From an uncultured Bacilli bacterium (lineage in GTDB: Bacteria; Bacillota_I; Bacilli_A; RF39; UBA660): a stretch of 11,020 nt of DNA. A program made the translations under genes and the position numbers. Location of the stretch: NCBI GenBank assembly GCA_947584955.1, contig CANPWS010000029.1:1-11020 (forward strand), read 5' to 3'. Position 1 is the first letter of the stretch, and the number at the start of each line of letters is the position of its first letter. Of this stretch, positions 1 to 4,454 are shown piece by piece. The notes under the pieces are model-generated. The model made no database searches, was not told the origin of the DNA, and saw only the letters and a list, made by a program, of their open reading frames with translations.

Positions 1-25
1 AAAAATCAACCCGAACGGATTGATT
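1..25 (-). terminator. Rho-independent terminator of tRNA-Cys
   Basis: Read on the - strand, a 9-bp stem (AATCAATCC with GGGTTGATT, one U-G pair) closes a GTTC loop and runs into a U tract (positions 5 to 1). It lies about 45 nt past the tRNA 3' end, as expected for a single-tRNA transcript. Confidence 0.85.
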
Positions 26-36
26 ATATATGTTAA

Positions 37-59
37 GTTCAAACTATAAAAGTTCGAAC
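37..59 (-). other. hairpin in the tRNA-Cys 3' trailer
   Basis: On the - strand GTTCGAAC and GTTTGAAC form an 8-bp stem (one G-U) around a 7-nt loop. It starts 11 nt after the encoded CCA and has no U tract, so it is not itself a terminator. It could guide 3' processing, but this is inference. Confidence 0.45.
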
Positions 60-70
60 AGAAACGTCAC

Positions 71-145
71 TGGAGGGCCCGATAGGATTTGAACCTACGC
101 ATCGAAGAGTTGCAGTCTTCTGCCTTACCACTTGGCTACGGACCC
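71..145 (-). tRNA. trnC: tRNA-Cys (GCA)
   Basis: Read on the - strand this folds as a full cloverleaf. The acceptor arms GGGTCCG and CGGGCCC pair with one G-U, and the D-stem is GCC/GGC. The anticodon stem GAAGA/TCTTC encloses the loop CTGCAAC, giving anticodon GCA. The T-arm is GTAGG-TTCAAAT-CCTAT, with its last pair G-T. The discriminator is U73, a known cysteine-tRNA identity base, and CCA is encoded at 73-71. The gene has its own promoter and terminator and is divergent from the rubrerythrin gene. Confidence 0.97.
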
Positions 146-168
146 AAATAAACCCTTAAGCAAATATA

Positions 169-197
169 ATTTTACACTAATAACTATATTTTGTCAA
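169..197 (-). promoter_or_regulatory. sigma-A promoter of tRNA-Cys
   Basis: On the - strand a perfect TTGACA (197-192) is followed by a 17-nt spacer and TAAAAT (174-169). Transcription would start near 162, leaving a leader of about 17 nt before the mature tRNA. Confidence 0.8.
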
Positions 198-257
198 TTA
201 GTGAAGTAATCTTTATATAATTTTTATAATAAATATTATGATAAAAAATTAAAAATA

Positions 258-322
258 TTAAATTAAACATAATAAAATTTCTTAAAATTAACGAAAAGAT
301 AATTAAAATTAAATTAAACATA
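258..322 (+). repeat. 14-nt direct repeat pair upstream of rubrerythrin
   Basis: The sequence TTAAATTAAACATA occurs exactly at 258-271 and 309-322, 51 nt apart (about five helical turns). The second copy ends 21 nt before the rubrerythrin extended -10. Low complexity makes chance recurrence possible. If functional, it would be a pair of regulator or UP-type sites. The rest of 146-386 is AT-rich with no gene. Confidence 0.35.
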
Positions 323-342
323 GTGCAAAATTTTTATAGATA

Positions 343-351
343 TGATATAAT
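343..351 (+). promoter_or_regulatory. extended -10 promoter of rubrerythrin
   Basis: TGA-TATAAT (343-351) is a perfect extended -10. The bases 17 nt upstream (GTGCAA) match the -35 consensus poorly, which an extended -10 tolerates. The start site would be near 358, giving a leader of about 29 nt that contains AAGGAG at 372-377. Confidence 0.7.
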
Positions 352-386
352 TTAACTGTTAAAAACAAAAGAAGGAGATGTAAGTT

Positions 387-926
387 ATGGAATTAAAAGG
401 TTCAAAAACAGAAGCTAATTTAATGGCAGCATTTGCTGGAGAGAGCCAAGCTAGAAATAAATATACTTATTTTGCAAGCAAAGCAAAAAAAGATGGATAT
501 GAACAAATAGCAGCAATTTTTGAAGAAACAGCAAATAATGAAAAAGAACATGCCAAAATTTGGTATAAACTATTAAATGGTGGTGAAGTATCAGATACAA
601 AAGAAAATTTAAAAATGGCTGCCGAAGGTGAAAACTATGAATGGACAGAAATGTATGATGAGTTTGCTAAAGTAGCAAAAGAAGAAGGATTTGATCATAT
701 AGCATATCTATTTAGTGAAGTTGCTAAAATTGAAAAAGAACATGAAGAAAGATATAAGAAATTACTTAAAAATATAGAAGATGAAGTTGTATTTTCAAGT
801 GAAGAAGATTGTATTTGGATATGCAGAAACTGTGGACACGTAGTAATAGGAAAGAAAGCACCAAAGGTATGTCCAGTATGCCAGCATAAAGAATCATTCT
901 TTGAAAGAAAAGCACAAAATTATTAA
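387..926 (+). CDS. rbr: rubrerythrin
   Basis: Non-haem iron peroxidase of the anaerobe oxidative stress response. It reduces hydrogen peroxide with electrons passed from the C-terminal rubredoxin site to a diiron centre in the cytoplasm. The 179 residues form a four-helix ferritin-like domain (about 1-130). Its ligands can be read by spacing against the classical family: E19, E52 and H55 (ExxH), E82 and E85, E116 and H119 (ExxH). A rubredoxin-like tail follows with C146-x2-C149 and C162-x2-C165. Length and order are typical of full-length two-domain rubrerythrin. The start is fixed by AAGGAG at 372-377, 9 nt upstream. It has its own promoter and terminator, so it is probably monocistronic. 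Peroxide-responsive control (PerR) is common for this family, but I see no convincing PerR box. Confidence 0.97.
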   Translation: MELKGSKTEANLMAAFAGESQARNKYTYFASKAKKDGYEQIAAIFEETANNEKEHAKIWYKLLNGGEVSDTKENLKMAAEGENYEWTEMYDEFAKVAKEEGFDHIAYLFSEVAKIEKEHEERYKKLLKNIEDEVVFSSEEDCIWICRNCGHVVIGKKAPKVCPVCQHKESFFERKAQNY

Positions 927-933
927 TATTAAT

Positions 934-953
934 AGGGAGATTATTCTCCTTTT
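934..953 (+). terminator. terminator after rubrerythrin
   Basis: A 7-bp stem (AGGGAGA with TCTCCTT, one G-U) closes a TTAT loop and continues into a T-rich stretch (TTATTTAT). It begins 7 nt after the rubrerythrin stop. It is short, so leakage into murE is plausible. Confidence 0.7.
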
Positions 954-980
954 ATTTATAATTGCATATCTTTAAAATGA

Positions 981-986
981 AAGGAG
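981..986 (+). promoter_or_regulatory. ribosome binding site that sets the murE start
   Basis: AAGGAG lies 5 nt before the ATG at 992. It lies inside the longer reading frame that begins with a TTG at 962, so the 992 ATG is the better start. The earlier TTG and the in-frame ATG at 977 have no such site. Confidence 0.8.
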
Positions 987-991
987 TAAAA

Positions 992-2356
992 ATGTTAAAA
1001 ATAAAAACAGATTCTAGAAAAGTAGAACAAGGAGATACCTTTGTAGCAATAAGAGGATACACATTAGATGGACATCAATACATAAAAGAAGCTATAAAAA
1101 ATGGAGCCACAAAAATAATTTGCGAAGAAGGAGAATATGAAGTAGAAACACAGCATGTAGAAAATACTAAAAAATATTTAGAAACATATTTAAAAGAAAA
1201 TTACGCAAAACGAATAAATGAATTAAATTTAGTAGGAGTAACAGGAACAAATGGAAAAACAACAACTTGTTTTTTAACATATCAAATATTAAATAAATTA
1301 AAAATAAAGACAGCATACATAGGAACAATAGGATTTTATATAGAAAATGAAAAAATAGAATTACCAAATACAACACCAGATATATTAACTTTATATAATT
1401 TATTATTACTAGCTAAAGATAAAGATTGTAAAGTTGTAATTATGGAAGTAAGTAGTCATTCATTAGAAGAAAATAGAATAGAAGGCTTAAAATTTGAAGT
1501 ATGTGCCTTTACTAATTTAACTCAAGATCATTTAGATTATCATAAAACAATGGATAATTATTGCAAAGCCAAAGTTAAAATTTTAAATTATTTAAAAGAA
1601 AAAGGAAAAATAATTGTTAATGCTGATGACTCATATTATAAAAGTTTTCTATGTGACAAAGCCTTATTATTAGGAATAAATGGAAAAGATTATAAAATAG
1701 AATCATATGATTTAAAAAATACAAGTACAGATATTAAATTTAAAGTAAATGAAAAAGAATACAAAGTAACTACAAATTTAATTGGTAAATTTAATGTATA
1801 TAACTATTTAACAAGCCTTGCTATTATCGAAAACTTAAATGTTAAAATAGAAGATATAATAAAAGTTACAAATAATATCTATGCTCCAGAAGGAAGAAGT
1901 CAAATAATAAAAGTAGGAAAAAGCATTGCAGTAATAGATTATGCACATACTCCAGATGCAGTAAGTAAAATAATTGCATCATTCAAAGAAGTAACTAACG
2001 GAAAAATTTTTATCGTAATAGGCTGTGGAGGAGATAGAGATCCTAAAAAAAGACCAATAATGGGAAATATATCTACAGAAGATGGAGACTTTGTAGTATT
2101 TACTAATGATAATCCAAGATGTGAAAATGAAGAAAAAATAATGAATGATATTTTAAAAGGTGTAAAAAAAGATAATTATATAGTAGAATATAATAGGAAA
2201 AATGCTATAAAACAAGCACTTGATATGTTAAAAGAAGAAGATACTTTATTAATACTTGGTAAAGGTCATGAAGACTATCAAATAATAGGAAGAGAAAAAA
2301 AACATTTATCAGACAAAGAAGAAGTATATAAATATAAAGAAGAAAATAATATATAA
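992..2356 (+). CDS. murE: UDP-N-acetylmuramoyl-tripeptide synthetase MurE (meso-DAP type)
   Basis: Cytoplasmic Mur ligase that adds the third stem-peptide residue to UDP-MurNAc-L-Ala-D-Glu using ATP. The 454-residue product shows the N-terminal UDP-binding motif (TDSRKVEQGDTFVAIRG, from residue 6), the Mur ATP loop GTNGKTT (85-91), the EVSSHSL segment in the central domain, and DYAHTPD opening the C-terminal ligase domain. The substrate motif is D373-N374-P375-R376; in characterised MurE proteins DNPR goes with meso-diaminopimelate, so DAP-type peptidoglycan is predicted. The protein is slightly short at the N-terminus compared with the usual 480-490 residues. It sits alone here rather than in a dcw cluster. 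A TATAAT at 957-962 follows the rubrerythrin terminator but lacks a -35, so transcription may be partly read-through. Confidence 0.95.
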   Translation: MLKIKTDSRKVEQGDTFVAIRGYTLDGHQYIKEAIKNGATKIICEEGEYEVETQHVENTKKYLETYLKENYAKRINELNLVGVTGTNGKTTTCFLTYQILNKLKIKTAYIGTIGFYIENEKIELPNTTPDILTLYNLLLLAKDKDCKVVIMEVSSHSLEENRIEGLKFEVCAFTNLTQDHLDYHKTMDNYCKAKVKILNYLKEKGKIIVNADDSYYKSFLCDKALLLGINGKDYKIESYDLKNTSTDIKFKVNEKEYKVTTNLIGKFNVYNYLTSLAIIENLNVKIEDIIKVTNNIYAPEGRSQIIKVGKSIAVIDYAHTPDAVSKIIASFKEVTNGKIFIVIGCGGDRDPKKRPIMGNISTEDGDFVVFTNDNPRCENEEKIMNDILKGVKKDNYIVEYNRKNAIKQALDMLKEEDTLLILGKGHEDYQIIGREKKHLSDKEEVYKYKEENNI

Positions 2357-2391
2357 TACTTCTTTTTATAAACTAGAAGTAAAGTTTATAA
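2357..2391 (+). other. overlapping dyads after murE, next to the IS left junction
   Basis: Two stems compete here. TACTTCT (2357-2363) can pair with AGAAGTA (2375-2381), and TTATAAACT (2366-2374) can pair with AGTTTATAA (2383-2391). The arms interleave like a pseudoknot, but the connecting loops (2, 0 and 1 nt) look too short for both to form fully. With the adjacent TTT the second stem could be a weak murE terminator. Before the IS arrived it also lay 1 nt upstream of a TTGACA box, so it could be an operator-like dyad. Confidence 0.45.
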
Positions 2392-2408
2392 TTTGACTAT
2401 GCTAAACC

Positions 2409-2420
2409 CCTGGTTCCAGG
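2409..2420 (+). repeat. left-end small inverted repeat of the IS
   Basis: CCTGG and CCAGG flank TT, 11 nt inside the proposed left tip. As DNA or RNA the 2-nt loop is tight, so it probably opens to a 4-bp stem. It is one of two left-end hairpins. Confidence 0.5.
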
Positions 2421-2422
2421 CC

Positions 2423-2438
2423 ACGTGCTTTAGCACGT
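2423..2438 (+). repeat. left-end imperfect-palindrome hairpin of the IS
   Basis: ACGTGC and GCACGT form a 6-bp stem around TTTA, 25 nt from the proposed left tip. Hairpins in this position are what the Y1 transposase dimer binds in the family. Its GC-rich stem stands out from the AT-rich surroundings. Confidence 0.65.
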
Positions 2439-2456
2439 AATTTCTTTTAGAACTGG

Positions 2457-2485
2457 CTGACAAATTAATTGTCATGTAGTATAAT
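2457..2485 (+). promoter_or_regulatory. tnpA promoter inside the IS, overlapping a dyad
   Basis: CTGACA (2457-2462), a 17-nt spacer and a perfect TATAAT (2480-2485). The start would be near 2492, almost at the ribosome site, so the leader is very short. TGACAA (2458-2463) and TTGTCA (2469-2474) form an inverted repeat around ATTAA, covering the -35 and half the spacer, which could be a repressor or transposase site. Confidence 0.7.
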
Positions 2486-2493
2486 AGTAATCC

Positions 2494-2501
2494 AGAGGGT
2501 G
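2494..2501 (+). promoter_or_regulatory. ribosome binding site that sets the tnpA start
   Basis: AGAGGGTG lies 6 nt before the ATG at 2508. It favours this start over the in-frame TTG at 2469, which would place the promoter -10 inside the gene. Confidence 0.75.
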
Positions 2502-2507
2502 AATGGT

Positions 2508-2927
2508 ATGAGAAAAGGAAGTCACACGCAATATGACATACAATATCATGTGGTATGGACCACAAAATATAGATATGAAGTATTAAAAGGAAAAATATCA
2601 CAGCGATTAAGAATACTGTTAATGCAAGGATGTGCAGCACGAGGGATTACTATTATACGTGGGAACATAACCCAAAATCACGTTCATTTATTAATAAGTT
2701 GTCCACCATCATTAGCGCCAGCTAAAATAATACAATATTTAAAAGGAAGAAGTTCAAAAATATTACAAGAAGAATTTCCAATGTTAAAAAAGAAATATTG
2801 GGGGCAACATTTCTGGAGTCCAGGATATTTTTGTAGAAGTGTAGGAACAGTTACACAAGATATAATAAAAGCATATATTGAAGATCAAACTGATGATATA
2901 GAAAAAACTTTCAAAATAACAGAATAG
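2508..2927 (+). CDS. tnpA: IS200-type Y1 transposase TnpA
   Basis: Single-strand HUH transposase that cuts and rejoins transposon ends through a 5'-phosphotyrosine. The 139-residue protein has the typical order: the opening YDIQYHVVWTTKYR, the metal-binding HUH motif N57-H58-V59-H60, and the helix YIEDQ carrying catalytic Y123 and the third metal ligand Q127. The spacing matches the IS608 pattern (H64, H66, Y127, Q131). Length is normal for the family, and no frameshift or stop is present, so the enzyme looks intact. By eye its coding sequence is somewhat richer in G and C than the flanking genes. IS200 tnpA genes are usually poorly expressed; here the promoter is good and I see no hairpin that hides the ribosome site. 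Confidence 0.95.
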   Translation: MRKGSHTQYDIQYHVVWTTKYRYEVLKGKISQRLRILLMQGCAARGITIIRGNITQNHVHLLISCPPSLAPAKIIQYLKGRSSKILQEEFPMLKKKYWGQHFWSPGYFCRSVGTVTQDIIKAYIEDQTDDIEKTFKITE

Positions 2928-2957
2928 ACTTTCAGTCTTTAGATCTGCTTTCAGCAG
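2926..2957 (+). repeat. two small tandem hairpins after tnpA
   Basis: AGACT-TTC-AGTCT (2926-2938, starting in the tnpA stop codon and followed by TT) and CTGCT-TTC-AGCAG (2945-2957). Each has a 5-bp stem with the same TTC loop. They may act as weak terminators or 3' protection for tnpA mRNA, or be part of the right-end structure. Confidence 0.5.
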
Positions 2958-2967
2958 TTATATCAAG

Positions 2968-2988
2968 CCCTGTACTTTTAGTACAGGG
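2968..2988 (+). repeat. right-end hairpin of the IS
   Basis: CCCTGTACT and AGTACAGGG make a perfect 9-bp stem with a TTT loop, the strongest hairpin in the element. Only TCG separates its foot from the proposed cleavage pentamer TTGAC. No U tract follows, so it is unlikely to stop transcription. Confidence 0.75.
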
Positions 2989-2991
2989 TCG

Positions 2992-3020
2992 TTGACAAAA
3001 ATATCTATAAATGTTAAAAT
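2992..3020 (+). promoter_or_regulatory. promoter of the coiled-coil gene, with the -35 supplied by the IS end
   Basis: TTGACA (2992-2997), a 17-nt spacer, and TAAAAT (3015-3020) preceded by TGT, an extended -10. The first five bases of the -35 are the proposed right tip of the IS and the sixth is host DNA. The start would be near 3027, 10 nt before the ribosome site. Confidence 0.85.
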
Positions 3021-3036
3021 ACATTTCTGTAAGAAA

Positions 3037-3042
3037 AGAGGA
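3037..3042 (+). promoter_or_regulatory. ribosome binding site that sets the coiled-coil gene start
   Basis: AGAGGA lies 6 nt before the ATG at 3049. The reading frame is open further upstream to a TTG at 2992, but that TTG is the -35 box itself, so it cannot be the start on the mRNA from this promoter. Confidence 0.85.
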
Positions 3043-3048
3043 AGTAAA

Positions 3049-4203
3049 ATGAAAAGCTATATAAATTTAAAAAATAAATTAGATAAATTAGATAATGAAC
3101 AAGAAACGACTAATCAAAAAATGATTGAAGCTTTATCTAGTATTTATAAAAAAATAAAAAATCAAAACAAAAAATTAAGTGAAATAGTTCCTCAAAATGT
3201 TGAAATAATATCAATGTCAAAATTAATTAATAGAATAGAAATAATAAAAACAGAAATACTTTCTTCCCCAATTAGTGAAATAAAAAAAATAGAATTATTA
3301 AAAGCAATTGATGAAAACTTAACTAATTTAAATGATATTAATTATACAAAAAAAGATATAACAAATAAAATAATAAAAATAGAAATATTATTACATCAAA
3401 GAAAAGAATATGTAAAAGAAAAATATGAAAAAGTAAAAAAAATAAACGAAAGATTAAATATTATAAATGAAAAAATTGAAAAGAATATCAAAGAAGAAAA
3501 TTCCGATATAATTCAAAATAGTAAAGCTAACGATTTATATATTAATGAAATATTATCCTTAGAAGAAGAAAAAAAAGAAATAATGTTAGATAAAGAATTA
3601 TGTGAAGATATTAAATTTTTATATAATTATGATATTACCAAAAAAGAAAAAAAAGTTGATAATGAAAATGTATATGAATTAGCAGATGATATAATAAAAA
3701 AACAAGTAGAAGAAGTAAAAATGTATCAAGATTTATCAAAAACAAAATTAGAAGAACTAGAATTAAAATTAAAAAAAGCATCAAAAGAGTATGTTGATGA
3801 ATTTGACATAGTTTTAGAAAATAAAAATATTTTAAAAAATGATTTTATTAATGGATTACAAGAAATATTAAAAATAAATTTAGAAGATTATTTTGAAATA
3901 AAAGACAAATTAGGTGTAGAATATGTAACTTCTAAAAATGGTAATATTTCTAAAATTATAACAGTAAAAGAAGTAATCGAAGGAAATTATAAAGATTTAA
4001 AAAATCAAATAATAAATAAATATGCAACATTAATAGAGTTAGCAAATGTTGATGAAGAAAATTTATTAGAAGTAAGAAACTTTGTTATAGAAATGGGACC
4101 AGAATTTGTTTCACTATTTGATAATTTGTGGATACATGATGATCCAAAAAGAAAACAAAAAATAAAAGAATTAACATTAAATAAAAATAATGAAAATAAA
4201 TAA
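3049..4203 (+). CDS. hypothetical charged coiled-coil protein
   Basis: I do not recognise this 384-residue protein. It is dominated by Lys, Glu, Ile, Asn and Leu, with long heptad-like helical stretches at about 1-60, 85-190 and 225-270 that suggest a coiled coil. No signal peptide, membrane segment, cysteine motif, nucleotide-binding loop or catalytic motif is visible. The C-terminal third (about 270-384) is less repetitive and may be a small folded domain; it carries the only Trp, in LWIHDDPKRK near the end. The gene has its own promoter and ribosome site and is followed by an AT-rich gap, so it looks monocistronic. Cytoplasmic location is inferred. A structural or scaffold role is possible but unsupported. 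Confidence 0.85.
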   Translation: MKSYINLKNKLDKLDNEQETTNQKMIEALSSIYKKIKNQNKKLSEIVPQNVEIISMSKLINRIEIIKTEILSSPISEIKKIELLKAIDENLTNLNDINYTKKDITNKIIKIEILLHQRKEYVKEKYEKVKKINERLNIINEKIEKNIKEENSDIIQNSKANDLYINEILSLEEEKKEIMLDKELCEDIKFLYNYDITKKEKKVDNENVYELADDIIKKQVEEVKMYQDLSKTKLEELELKLKKASKEYVDEFDIVLENKNILKNDFINGLQEILKINLEDYFEIKDKLGVEYVTSKNGNISKIITVKEVIEGNYKDLKNQIINKYATLIELANVDEENLLEVRNFVIEMGPEFVSLFDNLWIHDDPKRKQKIKELTLNKNNENK

Positions 4204-4454
4204 AAATATTAACTAATAATTATTAGTATTATTCAAATATAAATTATTTAATATTTGATTTAATAAAAATTATTAGTTTTTTTATTAAGTTAAATAAAAA
4301 AATTATAAGAATGTAAAATATTAATTAAATATTCTTTTTAAAGGATTAATAATATGTTTACAATAATATTGTCAAAGAAAAAATATTAAAAGACTATAAA
4401 AAATCTTTTGTTCTTATAAAAAATATGCTATTATATAACTAAGGGAAGTGTGAT
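4204..4454 (+). other. AT-rich intergenic region with nested dyads
   Basis: No gene is visible. ACTAATAA/TTATTAGT (4212-4227) is a perfect 16-nt palindrome. AATTATTAGT recurs at 4218-4227 and 4268-4277, the second copy running into seven T residues, so CTAATAAT could pair with either. TTAATAAAAA/TTTTTATTAA (4260-4288) is a 10-bp all-AT hairpin. AAAAGA/TCTTTT (4388-4409) is a small dyad just before the next promoter. One or more probably end transcription of the coiled-coil gene, but none is a textbook terminator. Confidence 0.5.
4426..4434 (+). promoter_or_regulatory. probable extended -10 promoter of the U32 gene
   Basis: TGC-TATTAT is an extended -10 with no good -35 (TTGTTC at 4408-4413 is only 15 nt away). 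The start would be near 4441, placing the AAGGGA ribosome site at the very 5' end of the message. Confidence 0.5.

Larger units (their letters stand above)
2398..2996 (+). mobile_element. IS200-type insertion sequence (IS200/IS605 family), tnpA only
   Basis: The proposed element is 599 bp, starting just after TTGAC at 2393-2397 and ending with TTGAC at 2992-2996. This fits the single-strand mechanism of the family, where the element inserts 3' of a short target, is not flanked by a target duplication, and carries subterminal hairpins instead of inverted repeats. The left end has hairpins at 2409-2420 and 2423-2438. The right end has a 9-bp hairpin at 2968-2988 with TTGAC 3 nt beyond its foot; a TCAA (2963-2966) just before the foot could act as guide for TTGA. 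The left and right hairpins share CTTTAG/CTTTTAG apical loops. No tnpB or omega-RNA is present. Boundaries are inferred from structure, not from comparison with other copies. Confidence 0.75.

Noticed and set aside
200..240. PerR-type operator upstream of rubrerythrin
   Set aside because: The AT-rich dyads here match the PerR consensus only loosely (several mismatches in the 7-1-7 layout), and lie more than 100 nt before the promoter.
962..991. Longer murE from a TTG at 962 or ATG at 977
   Set aside because: The AAGGAG site lies inside this stretch at 981-986 and points to the ATG at 992; the extra ten residues do not resemble the MurE N-terminus.
2469..2507. Longer TnpA from a TTG at 2469
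   Set aside because: It would include the tnpA -10 box, and the ribosome site AGAGGGTG fits the ATG at 2508.
2386..2640. Reverse-strand ORF over the IS left end and tnpA, or an antisense RNA there
   Set aside because: The reading frame is a shadow of tnpA and the IS end, and I see no good promoter on the - strand for an antisense RNA.
2398..2996. TnpB or omega-RNA guide system associated with the IS
   Set aside because: The element ends 69 nt after tnpA with only small hairpins, and the next gene is not nuclease-like.
2992..3048. Longer coiled-coil protein starting at a TTG at 2992
   Set aside because: That TTG is the start of the -35 box and lies upstream of the predicted transcript start; a good ribosome site precedes the ATG at 3049.
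4354..4389. Eleven-codon ORF after AAGGA, a possible leader peptide of the U32 gene
   Set aside because: No codon run of regulatory meaning, no clear attenuator between it and the gene, and it lies upstream of the better promoter; such short ORFs are expected by chance in AT-rich DNA.
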